Positions 42,724-51,496 are shown, numbered from the stretch's first letter. The stretch: 64,000 nucleotides of DNA from Pontibacter kalidii (GCF_026278245.1 NZ_CP111079.1:4584501-4648500); one strand, 5' to 3'. Notes: a model not told the origin generated them from the sequence alone. Translations and numbers: made by a program.

Positions 42724-43254
42724 TCAGCTTGGTTGCAGCCATAGCTGCACGAAGCCATTCCGGTAGCTTTTGCTCTCCAGTGCCTGCAGTTGCCGCTCCT
42801 GCGCGCCTGCGGCAAACAAAGGTATACCGCTGCCAAGTATGATGGGAATGTAGGTAAGTATGAATTCGTCTATCAGGCCGGCATTTAGCAGCAGCGTGTT
42901 GATCTGCCCGCCGCCGATGAGCCAGATGCCCTTACCCGGCTGCTGCTTCAACTCCTTTACAAATTCCGCCGCATCCTGCTGCACAAACTGCACCTGCTTG
43001 GTATCCGGGTGGCTGGAGCGGCTAAAGACATAGTTCGCTTTAGCAGGAAAAGGGGAGGGCTCCTTAAACCCAAGTACCACCTTGTAAGTATTGTGGCCCA
43101 TCAGGGTGGTGTCTATACTTTGGAGGAAGGTGCTGTAGCCGTAATCCTCGCCTTCTAACATATACCTTTTGTCGTGGAGCCAACTGGTGTCGCCGTCGGG
43201 CCGGGCTATGTACCCGTCGAGGCTAGCCGCAATATAAAGTATAATTTTGCGCAT
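42724..43254 (-). CDS. Dihydrofolate-reductase-like protein (RibD C-terminal family)
   Basis: 176 residues. MRKIILYIAASLDGYIARPDGDTSWL is the standard start of the RibD_C/YwjB-type reductases, with LMGHNTYKVVLGF, GIWLIGGGQINTLLLNAGLIDEFILTYIPIILGSGIPLF later. These NADPH-binding proteins resemble dihydrofolate reductase, but their substrate is mostly unknown. It precedes no related folate or riboflavin gene here. Complete length. Confidence 0.9.
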   Translation of the reverse strand: MRKIILYIAASLDGYIARPDGDTSWLHDKRYMLEGEDYGYSTFLQSIDTTLMGHNTYKVVLGFKEPSPFPAKANYVFSRSSHPDTKQVQFVQQDAAEFVKELKQQPGKGIWLIGGGQINTLLLNAGLIDEFILTYIPIILGSGIPLFAAGAQERQLQALESKSYRNGFVQLWLQPS

Positions 43255-43289
43255 GGTATGAGTGGTTTAGCCTCCTGCTGTGTACTTCC

Positions 43290-43682
43290 TCAGGCATCCT
43301 TTCTGATAACCAGCCTGGTGAGCTTATAGAAAAAATCACGGTTATCAGCCACCAGGCGGTAGCCAGCCTCAGCCACTGTGCCCGCCAGCGGCACGCGGTG
43401 ATAAAGCCAGTGCCAGGTGCTGTGGCCGCTTAGCTGCAGCAGCGCAGCTACCGCCCTGGCCCCGTGCAGGGGCTGCCCATACGTAGTAATAAGGTATACC
43501 GACCTTCGGAACTGCGCGTGGGAAATGCCATGAAAACCATCGGGCACCTCCTGGTAGGGCACATACGTTACCCTGGCTCCGGTTTTGCGGCGCCACCTGT
43601 TTACCCAGAACTTACAGAAACTACAGTCGCCATCGTATACCAGCACAGGCTCCTGCAGCGCTGTGGCGGCGCTATTTGCCAT
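43290..43682 (-). CDS. DCC-family thiol-disulfide oxidoreductase (DUF393)
   Basis: 130 residues with the family signature VLVYDGDCSFCKFWVNRW: D-G-D-C-x-x-C (about 15-22). The C-terminal half (HGARAVAALLQLSGHSTWHWLYHRVPLAGTVAEAGYRLVADNRDFFYKL) also fits. Probably a thioredoxin-like redox protein. Its first codons overlap the last 11 bp of the DUF2892 gene, so they are translationally coupled. Confidence 0.9.
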   Translation of the reverse strand: MANSAATALQEPVLVYDGDCSFCKFWVNRWRRKTGARVTYVPYQEVPDGFHGISHAQFRRSVYLITTYGQPLHGARAVAALLQLSGHSTWHWLYHRVPLAGTVAEAGYRLVADNRDFFYKLTRLVIRKDA

Positions 43683-43878
43683 ACCAGGTACGCTCGTTTC
43701 TGCATCCGTCGTAGCCTACTGCGGCATTTATGGGGCACCAGCGCAGCATCCCGGTAAGTATAGGTATGATCCCAACCGCAGCCAGCGGCTTTGAGTTGTA
43801 ATAAGCACCAATGCCGATAAGTGCTAGCCCGGCCAGCACACGGGCCTTTTGCTCAACAATCCCTACGTTGCATTCCAT
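43672..43878 (-). CDS. DUF2892 small membrane protein (YgaP-like membrane domain)
   Basis: 68 residues: MECNVGIVEQKARVLAGLALIGIGAYY with two membrane segments and CPINAAVGYDGCRN at the end. Such domains form the membrane part of YgaP rhodanese; here it is a separate protein. The Cys-containing tail CPINAAVGYDGC is typical of the family. The gene overlaps the DCC gene by 11 bp, suggesting a joint thiol or sulfur-redox function. Confidence 0.88.
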   Translation of the reverse strand: MECNVGIVEQKARVLAGLALIGIGAYYNSKPLAAVGIIPILTGMLRWCPINAAVGYDGCRNERTWYGK

Positions 43879-44182
43879 AGCTTTCAGAGTTTAAAGTGTT
43901 GCTATTGGTTATACTTTGGGTGGGCGCTTTGGTTAGCATCCCAGCCAGGCGGTTTCTTTAAAATAACGGTTTCTGAAGAAAAACTTTGGAGACATCAGGT
44001 GTAGAAAAATTCCACAAGTTGTGGAGTTGAGGCACAGGTTGCTAATGGTATTCTACAACTTGTATAGTTAAAGGATGTGTCTTATCTGTCTGTTTATCAG
44101 GATAATGTGTGGTAGTTGTAGTTTGGCACGGTTCTGTTACTATAGGAAATAGATTACATTTTAAACCGACACAAAATAGAAC
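43879..44182. other. Divergent intergenic region between the DUF2892 and Gln-rich protein genes
   Basis: About 300 bp containing the operator-like palindromes listed separately. No gene seen and no exact TAnnTTTG element was found. Confidence 0.4.
44011..44067. promoter_or_regulatory. Paired operator-like palindromes
   Basis: TCCACAAGTTGTGGA (44011-44025) is a perfect 7-bp inverted repeat around G. About 26 bp further TTCTACAACTTGTATAG (44051-44067) carries a related ACAACTTGT core. The centres are about 40 bp apart, close to four helical turns, between two divergent genes. This fits a dimeric regulator site; the regulator is unknown. Confidence 0.4.
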
Positions 44183-44557
44183 ATGAAAAAAGCAACATTC
44201 TTTGCAGCAGCAATAGCGATATTAGGTTTCACCTCACTTGATGCCAACGCCCAAACCCAGGAGCAGACGCAAACTCAGGGCCAGACGCAAGGACAAACCC
44301 AGGGCCAGCAAACAGAGCAGGCACAGGGCAACCGAGAGCTAGTAACGCAGGACCAGTTGCCGGAGGCAGTGCAGAACGCCCTAAAGAGCGACGTGTACAA
44401 AGACTGGACGGTAGGGGAGATCCACAAAATTACTCCAGAGGAAGGTGCTGCCAACGCCGAAGTGGTGTACGAGGTTAAGTTAACCAATGCAGAAGGCCAG
44501 GAAGGTGTTGTGCGAATGAATGAGAAAGGCGGTGCCGCCGAATCTGAACAAGAATAA
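44183..44557 (+). CDS. Exported Gln-rich protein with PepSY-like C-terminus
   Basis: 124 residues. Signal peptide MKKATFFAAAIAILGFTSLDANA. Residues about 24-50 are a Gln/Thr/Gly repeat (units TQGQ, from the nucleotide repeat CAAGGACAAACC-like). The C-terminal ~70 residues (LPEAVQNALKSDVYKDWTVGEIHKITPEEGAANAEVVYEVKLTNAEGQEGVVRMNEKG) resemble the PepSY-like/putative beta-lactamase-inhibitor-like domains of Bacteroidota. Periplasmic or secreted. Function unknown. Confidence 0.78.
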   Translation: MKKATFFAAAIAILGFTSLDANAQTQEQTQTQGQTQGQTQGQQTEQAQGNRELVTQDQLPEAVQNALKSDVYKDWTVGEIHKITPEEGAANAEVVYEVKLTNAEGQEGVVRMNEKGGAAESEQE

Positions 44558-44582
44558 CTGTGAACGTCATATAGTAAGCTTA

Positions 44583-44612
44583 AAAAAGCTCCATTCTGTG
44601 GGGCTTTTTTTT
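44583..44612 (+). terminator. Rho-independent terminator after the Gln-rich protein gene
   Basis: Stem AAAAAGCTCC with GGGGCTTTTT (one G-U pair), followed by T residues. Confidence 0.85.
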
Positions 44613-44713
44613 ATGCCCTTATTTTTCAGAATAGCCGCCTTACTTTTTTGATTATCACAATTTTATACTACTTTAAATCCCAGTTCATAAGTGTAGAAAT
44701 ATAAAATGGGTAC

Positions 44714-45046
44714 ATGAGCCAACTCCCTATTGTCCGGAACTACTGGCAGCAGGCAAATACATGGGTGCCGCTGGAGGCACTGCTATGGCCGGTAGGGCTG
44801 GTCCTGCTGGCATCCATGGACCCGGCTGGAGTGCACCTGTTCAGCTTTTGCCCGTTTAGCTGGGTGCTGGAAAACGGTTGCCCGGGCTGCGGGCTGGGGC
44901 ATGGCATTGCTTACCTGGCGCGGGGCGAGTGGCAGGCAGCCTGGGCAGCGCACCCGCTGGCGGCACCGGCCGTGCTGCTGCTCTTATGGCGCTGCGGCAG
45001 TCTTTTATACTTCCACCGTACGCACAGCAACCATCTGAAACATTAA
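44714..45046 (+). CDS. DUF2752 membrane protein
   Basis: 110 residues with three hydrophobic segments. The family mark is FSFCPFSWVLENGCPGCGLGHGIAYLARGEWQAAWAAHPLA: CPGCGL followed by a region with His. DUF2752 proteins are small membrane proteins of unknown function, often beside TM2-domain genes, as here (the TM2 gene starts 11 bp after). The conserved Cys pair and His suggest a metal or redox site. Confidence 0.9.
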   Translation: MSQLPIVRNYWQQANTWVPLEALLWPVGLVLLASMDPAGVHLFSFCPFSWVLENGCPGCGLGHGIAYLARGEWQAAWAAHPLAAPAVLLLLWRCGSLLYFHRTHSNHLKH

Positions 45047-45057
45047 AATAAAACTAT

Positions 45058-45411
45058 ATGGCAAGTATACTACACCTGATGCCGGACTTGGAGCCCGACG
45101 AAATGGGCTACATTCAAACGCTGGTAAAACCGATGAACGAGGACGAGGCGCGGCAGTTTGCGAGCATTTACCGCTCCCGCCGGCGCGAGCCCATGTTGTT
45201 GCTGGTTACCACCATTGTGGGGTTCTTTGGCGTGGCCGGAATTCAGCGCTTCCTTACCGGGCAGATAGGCATGGGCCTGCTCTACTTCTTTACCGGTGGC
45301 CTCTGCCTCATCGGCACGATTATAGACCTGGTGAACCATAAGCGGCTGGCCTACGAGTATAACGTGAAGCAGGCAGACCAGGTGATCATGATGATGCGCC
45401 ACGGCCGCTAA
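45058..45411 (+). CDS. TM2-domain membrane protein
   Basis: 117 residues. The N-terminal ~45 residues are charged (DEMGYIQTLVKPMNEDEARQFASIYRSRRREP). The TM2 pair follows: LLLVTTIVGFFGVAGIQRFLTGQIGMGLLYFFTGGLCLIGTIIDLV. TM2 proteins span the membrane twice with a short Gly-rich hairpin. Co-transcribed with the DUF2752 gene 11 bp upstream. Function unknown. Confidence 0.9.
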   Translation: MASILHLMPDLEPDEMGYIQTLVKPMNEDEARQFASIYRSRRREPMLLLVTTIVGFFGVAGIQRFLTGQIGMGLLYFFTGGLCLIGTIIDLVNHKRLAYEYNVKQADQVIMMMRHGR

Positions 45412-45462
45412 ATTTTGCCTATGCTTACCGCACAAGCAAAATTTATACCTGTGCCGCTACAG

Positions 45463-45504
45463 AAAAAGGGTCAGGGGCAGCCTATGCAGCTCCTGACCCT
45501 TTTT
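45463..45504. terminator. Bidirectional terminator between TM2 and TraB/GumN genes
   Basis: Stem AAAAAGGGTCAGG (45463-45475) with CCTGACCCTTTTT (45492-45504), directly followed by ATACTT, so TATACTT straddles its right edge. Confidence 0.85.
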
Positions 45505-45524
45505 ATACTTTCAGGTTGGGTAAA

Positions 45525-46409
45525 CTACTTCTTTACCGGCGTTACCTTATAGCCTCGCCTGCGCAGCAGTTCTATCACACCCTGCTCACCGGTAAGGTGT
45601 GCGGCGCCTACCGCAAAAAAGGTCGGTTTCTCCTTGGCCATCCGCTCCATCACCGGAATCCAGTTCTTGTTGCGCTGCACCAGGAACACCTCCTGGAACT
45701 TCCTGTAGTCCTCCTCCGGGTAGTCGCGCTGCATCAGTTCCTGCAGCCCCTGCAGGTCCTGCGCCATGTATAGCTCCACCATCTCGCGGTAGTCGGCCCT
45801 GGATTTGGGCAGGTCGGTGGCCGTGCGTACCAGCATTTGCGCATACATCTCGTTTGGCAGCCTGTCTACGGCGGCCATTTGCTCCTGCACCGTCTCTATG
45901 CCTACCACCTCCTTCTGCTGGCCTTGGGCCAGTTCCATCAGCTTCTGCTCATACGACTCCGGGGTGCACTCCGTCATCACCGGGATTAGCATGGAGTAGA
46001 GCATGAACGGCTTCATGCTGTCGAGCATCTTCAGGTCCACGCCATAGCTGCCGGCGAAAAGCTCGGACAGGGCTTTGTACTCCTCCTCCTCAAACAGCTC
46101 CTTTAGCGACTGCCCCTCCGGCAGCGTAGCATACTGCATGACCTGGGCCATCATGTTCGGGTCGTCCATGTCCAGTTCCAGCGACAGCTGCTCTGTTTGC
46201 GTCACCGTTGCCAGCAGCGCCTCCGATAGCACTATTTTATCCGGGCAAACCGCATGGATGGTGCCGTAGAGGAAGGAGGGCTTTTTCAGGCCCTTTCCAG
46301 AGATCTTCCAGAGGAGCGCGTTGTCCTCCGTCCCGCTGCCCGCCTGCGCCGGCTGCAGCTGCGCCAGCATCAGTAGCAAGGCCAGCAGTACGTATAGTTT
46401 TTTGTTCAT
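45525..46409 (-). CDS. TraB/GumN-family protein, exported
   Basis: 294 residues. Signal peptide (LYVLLALLLMLAQLQPAQAG) followed by the TraB/GumN fold: LLWKISGKGLKKPSFLYGTIHAV with G-T-I-H, a helical middle, and the C-terminal FFAVGAAHLTGEQGVIELLRRRGYKVTPV with G-A-A-H-L. These conserved motifs fit the metalloprotease-like TraB/TIKI/PrgY superfamily. Probably periplasmic. Substrate unknown. Confidence 0.92.
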   Translation of the reverse strand: MNKKLYVLLALLLMLAQLQPAQAGSGTEDNALLWKISGKGLKKPSFLYGTIHAVCPDKIVLSEALLATVTQTEQLSLELDMDDPNMMAQVMQYATLPEGQSLKELFEEEEYKALSELFAGSYGVDLKMLDSMKPFMLYSMLIPVMTECTPESYEQKLMELAQGQQKEVVGIETVQEQMAAVDRLPNEMYAQMLVRTATDLPKSRADYREMVELYMAQDLQGLQELMQRDYPEEDYRKFQEVFLVQRNKNWIPVMERMAKEKPTFFAVGAAHLTGEQGVIELLRRRGYKVTPVKK

Positions 46410-46529
46410 GTATGGGTCTGTTGTAAATACTAATGCAAGGTAGCTAATTTTCAGGATGAGCTACGTAGCAAAATAACCATAGGCGAGACTAATAAAATTC
46501 CTATCTTAGATTGCGAAAAACTAAATCAG

Positions 46530-48203
46530 ATGAAAAACAGAACCATAGCACTTTTAGGCGCTGCCTGCTTTGTGTCGGGTGCGTTTGTGGCCAGGGTGGC
46601 AGATGATAAACTGTCGGTACGTATACTGCAGGATGCCCAGAAAGTGCTCGGGCTGCATTTTACGGCGGCCCAGCTCGACTCCACTGTCTCGGAGCTGGAG
46701 GAGCTCCGGGAGAGTTACGAGGTGATACGCCAGCAGAACCTGCCCAACAGTGTGCCGCCGGCGCTCCTATTCAACCCGATCCCGGTGGGCTATACTTTCC
46801 CGACAGGAAAATCAGCTTTTGAGGCCGAGCGGCCGCAGAACGTGAAGTTGCCCAAAAAGCGCGAGGAGCTGGCCTTTTATACCATCCCGCAGCTGGCGGA
46901 ACTGGTGCGCACGCAGCAGATCACCTCCGAGGAGCTCACCAAATTCTTCCTGGACCGCCTGAAGAAGTATGGCCCGACGCTGGAGGCGGTAACGACCTTA
47001 ACCGAGGAACTGGCGCTGCAGCAGGCTCGCCAGGCAGACCGGGAAATAAAAGCCGGAAAGTATAAAGGCATGCTGCACGGCATTCCGTTCGGGGTGAAGG
47101 ACCTGCTCTCCACGCGCAAGTATAAAACCACCTGGGGCGCCACGCCTTACAAAGACCAGGTGATAGACGAGGATGCCACCGTGGTGCAGCGCCTGCAGGA
47201 TGCCGGGGGTGTGCTGGTAGCAAAGCTCACCTTAGGCGCCCTGGCCATGGGTGATGTGTGGTACGGCGGCAAGACCCGCTCGCCATGGGATATCAGCAAA
47301 GGCTCCAGTGGCTCCTCGGCAGGTTCGGCGGCGGTCGTGGCGGCGGGCCTGCTTCCTTACGCCATCGGCACGGAAACACTGGGCTCTATCGTGTCGCCAT
47401 CCACGGCCACGGGCACCACCGGCCTGCGCCCCACCTATGGTCGCGTGAGCCGTTACGGGGCCATGGCCCTGAGCTGGTCGATGGATAAGATCGGCCCGAT
47501 AGCCCGTTCCGCTGAGGATTGCGCCATCGTGTTCAATGCCATTTACGGGCCCGACGGGAAGGATCAGTCGGTGTATGATGTACCGTTTAACTACAACCAA
47601 AGTATAAATCCGAAGAAGCTGCGCGTGGGTTTCCTGAAGGATGACTTTGCGAAGGAATATGGCTTTAAGCAAAACGATCAGGCGGCGCTGGATGCGCTGC
47701 AGAAGGCAGGTGTGGAGTTGGTGCCCCTCTCGCTGCCAGACCTGCCGGCAAGCGACCTGCTCCTGACCATATCCGTAGAGGGAGCGGCCGCTTTCGATGA
47801 GCTGACCCGCAGCGGGCGCGATAGCCTGCTGGTGGCGCAGCACAAGAACGCCTGGCCCAACATCTTCCGCACGGCCCGCTTTATACCTGCCGTGGAGTAC
47901 CTGCAGGCGCAGCGCGTGCGCACCCTGCTGGTGCAGCAGATGGAGGAGAAGCTAAAGGAGGTGGACGTGTACATCAGTCCCACGTTTGCCAGTAGCAACC
48001 TGGTGGTAACCAACCTTACGGGCCACCCGTGCGTGGTGGTGCCCACCGGCTTCCAGAAAAATGGCATGCCGACTACCATCACTTTTATGGGGAAACTGTT
48101 CGGGGAGGCGGAGCTGCTGCGCTTTGCCCAGTTCTACCAAAGTATAACGCCGCACGAGGAGCAGCACCCAAGTATGAATTTCAGCAAAAAGAAGAAATCC
48201 TGA
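46530..48203 (+). CDS. Amidase-signature-family enzyme, exported
   Basis: 557 residues with an N-terminal hydrophobic segment (about 5-24) that may be a signal or anchor, then ~100 residues ahead of the amidase fold. The catalytic Lys is in GIPFGVKDLLS (about 190) and the Ser-rich block is SKGSSGSSAGSAAVVAAGLLPYAIGTETLGSIVSP (about 255-290), holding the cis-Ser and nucleophile Ser. It is related to GatA and fatty-acid/peptide amidases but, being exported and alone, is not the tRNA amidotransferase. It hydrolyses an unknown amide in the envelope. The following spacer is full of AGTATA words. Confidence 0.9.
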   Translation: MKNRTIALLGAACFVSGAFVARVADDKLSVRILQDAQKVLGLHFTAAQLDSTVSELEELRESYEVIRQQNLPNSVPPALLFNPIPVGYTFPTGKSAFEAERPQNVKLPKKREELAFYTIPQLAELVRTQQITSEELTKFFLDRLKKYGPTLEAVTTLTEELALQQARQADREIKAGKYKGMLHGIPFGVKDLLSTRKYKTTWGATPYKDQVIDEDATVVQRLQDAGGVLVAKLTLGALAMGDVWYGGKTRSPWDISKGSSGSSAGSAAVVAAGLLPYAIGTETLGSIVSPSTATGTTGLRPTYGRVSRYGAMALSWSMDKIGPIARSAEDCAIVFNAIYGPDGKDQSVYDVPFNYNQSINPKKLRVGFLKDDFAKEYGFKQNDQAALDALQKAGVELVPLSLPDLPASDLLLTISVEGAAAFDELTRSGRDSLLVAQHKNAWPNIFRTARFIPAVEYLQAQRVRTLLVQQMEEKLKEVDVYISPTFASSNLVVTNLTGHPCVVVPTGFQKNGMPTTITFMGKLFGEAELLRFAQFYQSITPHEEQHPSMNFSKKKKS

Positions 48204-48648
48204 AGTATAAAAGTATACATCCGGCAGCCGCAAAGTATAGGGAGAGGAAAATTTATACTTGCTCATGCACCTGTATGCAGAATTTGAATGCCTCTGCTGC
48301 TGGTTTATACTTTGATTCTCCTGCGGTTTATACTTTGCGTTTGGCCGGCTAGGATTTTCTACAAAGTATAGGAGGGGCCGCTATACTTGCTGGTGAAAAC
48401 ACGCAAGCAAGGGCATCTGGTTTAGCTGCAACAAGCACGGAACAACCTCAAAGTATAAAATCTGCTTCTCAGGTTAAAGTATAAATACCCTGCTGCTGCA
48501 CTGTCGCTATACTTTGCGCGACCGGCGAAGTATGAAATAACCGTTCTGAGGCACAACTTCCTGCGGGCGGCTTTTTGTTAACTTCGTGTTTATACTTTAT
48601 TTTGAAGATCAAACCTTAACTAAACTACCTAAACCTAATAAACCAACC
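48204..48648. repeat. Cluster of AGTATA/TATACT words in a gene-free spacer
   Basis: Twelve copies of AGTATA or its complement lie between 48201 and 48600, mostly within AAAGTATA, TTTATACTT or TATACTTTG, in both orientations and at irregular spacing. There is no coding frame of note. It lies between the amidase and the S9 peptidase genes. Confidence 0.85.
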
Positions 48649-51054
48649 ATGCAACTGAAACGAAAAGTTGTGGCGTTTGCGGTATTGCTGCTGCTGGGCA
48701 GCGCCGATGTGCACGCGCAGAACGACAAAACAGAACTGAGCGTGGAGAAGATCATGCGCGACCCCAAATGGATCGGCACCTCTCCGAGCAACGTGTTCTG
48801 GTCTGAAGACGGAAAGAAGATCTACTTTAACTGGAACCCGGAAGGCAACCGCCAGGACTCGCTCTACAGTGTGAGCGCCGACGGTAGAAACCTGCAGAAG
48901 GTGAGCGCGCAGGAGCGCCGCAACCTGCCGGCCCAGCGTGGCGTGTACAACCGTGCCCAAACCAAGAAGGTGTACGAGAAGAACGGCGACATCTTTTTGT
49001 ATGATATAAAATCAGGAAAAGCGCAGCAGGTAACCAACACCGTGGAGCGCGAGAGTAGCCCAGCCTTTAGCCACAACGAGCAAAAGGTGGTGTATACCAA
49101 AGACAGCAACCTGTTTGCCTGGAACATCAGTAATGGGCAAACAGTACAACTCACAGATTTTAAAAAAGGCCGTAAGCCCGCAGAGGAAGGCAAGAACCCG
49201 CAGCGCGACTGGCTAAAGGAGCAGCAGCTGACGCTTCTACAGATCGTGCGCGAGCGCAAGGAAGACAAAGAAGCCGCCGAGAAGCAGCAGAAACTGGATA
49301 ACCCCACCCGTCCGAAGGAAATCTACGTGGAGGAGAAGATCGTGAGCAGCGTGACGCTGGGGCCGAACGAGCGCTTCATTACCTACCAACTCATCTCCCG
49401 TCCTAAAAACGCACAGGTGGCCATTGTGCCGGATTTTGTGACAGAATCAGGTTATACGGAGGATATAAAGACCAGAACCAAGGTAGGTGACGCGCAGAGC
49501 AGCTACGAATTCTTTGTGTACGACACGCAGCGCGACACCGCCTATGCCGTGCTGATGAACGATGTGGAGGGCATCTACGACCAGCCTGCTTACCTGCTGC
49601 AGCAGGAGGCAAAGGCCAGTGCCTCGACCAATGCGGCCGAGAGCAAGACTAAAAAGCCAGAGCCGCGCGCTGCCACCATCTATGGCACCTACTGGTCCGA
49701 CAATGGCAAGCATGCCGTGGTAGTAGCCCGTTCTGCCGATAACAAGGACCGCTGGATCATGAAGCTGGACCCGGCCACGTCCAAGCTCACCGTGCTGGAC
49801 CGCCAGCGCGACGAGGCCTGGATAAACGGCCCAGGCATTAGCTATGGCCCTGGCGCCATCGGCTGGATGCCGGATAACGAGCGTGTGTGGTTCCACTCCG
49901 AGGAAAGCGGCTACTCGCACCTGTATACCGTGAACGTGAACAGTGGCCAGAAGAAAGCCCTCACCAGTGGCAAGTTTGAGGTGTCGGATGCGCGTATATC
50001 CGATGATAAAAAGCACTTTTACTTTACGGCCAACAAAGTACACCCGGGCGAGAAGCATTTTTACCGCATGCCGGTAAACGGCGGTGAAATGGTGCAGCTG
50101 ACAAGTATGGCCGGTGCTCACGAGGTGGAGCTGTCGCCAGACGAGAAGAAGCTGGCCATCCGCTATTCTTACAGCAACAAGCCGTGGGAACTGTACGTGA
50201 TGGACAACAAGAAGAACGCGAAGCCAAAGCAAGTTACCAACTCCCTGACCGACGAGTTCAAGGCCTATGACTGGCGCGAGCCGGAGGTGATCACCTTTAA
50301 AGCAGAAGACGGTGCCGACGTATACGCCCGCCTGTACCGCCCGGAGAACCCACAGCAAAACGGACCGGCCGTGATATTTGTGCATGGTGCCGGTTACCTG
50401 CAGAACGCGCACAAGTGGTGGAGCTCCTACTTCCGCGAGTACATGTTCCACAACTTCCTGGTTGACCAGGGCTATACCGTGCTGGACATCGATTACCGCG
50501 GCAGCGCTGGCTACGGCCGCGACGTGCGCACGGGCATCTACCAGTTTATGGGTGGTAAAGACCTGAGTGACCATGTGGACGGTGCCAAACACCTGGTGGA
50601 GAAGTATAATGTGGACCCAAAGCGCATCGGTATTTACGGCGGCTCCTATGGCGGTTTCATTACGCTGATGGCCATGTTCACAGAGCCTGACGTGTTCGCG
50701 GCCGGTGCCGCCCTGCGCTCGGTGACCGACTGGGCACACTACAACCACGGCTATACTTCCAACATTCTTAACACACCATACACGGACAGTACAGCCTATG
50801 CCAAGAGTTCGCCCATCTACTACGCAGAGGGGCTGCAAGGCGCTTTATTGATCTGCCATGGCATGGTGGACACGAACGTGCATTTCCAGGACGTGGTGCG
50901 CCTGACGCAACGCCTGATAGAGCTGGGCAAGGAGAACTGGGAGCTGGCGGTATACCCTGTGGAGGATCATGGCTTCACGGAACCCGCCAGCTGGACCGAC
51001 GAGTACAAGCGTATCTTCAAGCTGTTTGAGGAAAATCTGAAAGAGAAGAAGTAA
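48649..51054 (+). CDS. S9-family prolyl oligopeptidase-like peptidase, exported
   Basis: 801 residues from ATG 48649 (MQLKRKVVAFAVLLLLGSADVHAQ, signal peptide); the frame extends upstream to 48586. The N-terminal ~550 residues form a beta-propeller of repeated strands (SPAFSHNEQKVVYTKDSNLF, VELSPDEKKLAIRYS). The C-terminal alpha/beta hydrolase has nucleophile Ser 666 in GGSYGGF, Asp 741 in GMVDTNV and His 774 in VEDHGF. It is close to the DPP4/acylaminoacyl-peptidase branch, which clips dipeptides or short peptides outside the cytoplasm. Nutrient peptide use is likely. Confidence 0.93.
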   Translation: MQLKRKVVAFAVLLLLGSADVHAQNDKTELSVEKIMRDPKWIGTSPSNVFWSEDGKKIYFNWNPEGNRQDSLYSVSADGRNLQKVSAQERRNLPAQRGVYNRAQTKKVYEKNGDIFLYDIKSGKAQQVTNTVERESSPAFSHNEQKVVYTKDSNLFAWNISNGQTVQLTDFKKGRKPAEEGKNPQRDWLKEQQLTLLQIVRERKEDKEAAEKQQKLDNPTRPKEIYVEEKIVSSVTLGPNERFITYQLISRPKNAQVAIVPDFVTESGYTEDIKTRTKVGDAQSSYEFFVYDTQRDTAYAVLMNDVEGIYDQPAYLLQQEAKASASTNAAESKTKKPEPRAATIYGTYWSDNGKHAVVVARSADNKDRWIMKLDPATSKLTVLDRQRDEAWINGPGISYGPGAIGWMPDNERVWFHSEESGYSHLYTVNVNSGQKKALTSGKFEVSDARISDDKKHFYFTANKVHPGEKHFYRMPVNGGEMVQLTSMAGAHEVELSPDEKKLAIRYSYSNKPWELYVMDNKKNAKPKQVTNSLTDEFKAYDWREPEVITFKAEDGADVYARLYRPENPQQNGPAVIFVHGAGYLQNAHKWWSSYFREYMFHNFLVDQGYTVLDIDYRGSAGYGRDVRTGIYQFMGGKDLSDHVDGAKHLVEKYNVDPKRIGIYGGSYGGFITLMAMFTEPDVFAAGAALRSVTDWAHYNHGYTSNILNTPYTDSTAYAKSSPIYYAEGLQGALLICHGMVDTNVHFQDVVRLTQRLIELGKENWELAVYPVEDHGFTEPASWTDEYKRIFKLFEENLKEKK

Positions 51055-51077
51055 TCCTTTACTTCTTTCTGCTAAGA

Positions 51078-51112
51078 AAGCGTGTGGTGCGAAAGCGTCA
51101 CACGCTTTTTTG
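51078..51112 (+). terminator. Rho-independent terminator of the S9 peptidase gene
   Basis: Stem AAGCGTGTG (51078-51086) with CACACGCTT (51099-51107), followed by T residues. Confidence 0.8.
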
Positions 51113-51443
51113 ATTCTACCACTCATTGGCAGGTGGAAGTATAGGGCAGGTAATATACATGAAAAATATAAAAGCCCCCGCTGCCTTGTGTTATAGATAT
51201 GGCTTGTATTAACGAATTGTTAATTACGATTAACTAATATATGGTTTCATCATTTAAGATATAAATGTGCGTGTTTTGACACCATAAATGAAAAATTATA
51301 TAAAAATTTAGTAGGTGTGCAAGGTGCTAAAAGCTAGTCTTTTATATATATCCGAAGGTCGCTTTTACGCAGGAAGGGGCCTCTGGTTTGGCTAAAGAAG
51401 GGGGAAAAATATGGGAAAGAAGTAAAATGTTGCAACATAGAGT
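51113..51443. other. AT-rich upstream region of the SusC gene
   Basis: About 330 bp, markedly AT-richer than flanking genes, with TATATATA-like stretches (about 51342-51350). No gene seen. It probably holds regulatory sites for the susCD operon; no regulator gene lies next to it. Confidence 0.5.
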
Positions 51444-51451
51444 TATATTTG
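51444..51451 (+). promoter_or_regulatory. Predicted -7 element of the susCD operon
   Basis: TATATTTG matches TAnnTTTG exactly, 45 bp before the SusC start. A TTG lies too close (11 bases), so only the -7 box fits. Confidence 0.5.
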
Positions 51452-51496
51452 GGAAACAACTAATAACTATTTTACCAATCAATCTAATCTAGCTTT

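Noticed and set aside
49447-50838. Minus-strand ORF of 463 codons opposite the S9 peptidase
   Set aside because: Antisense shadow; the plus strand has the full catalytic triad.
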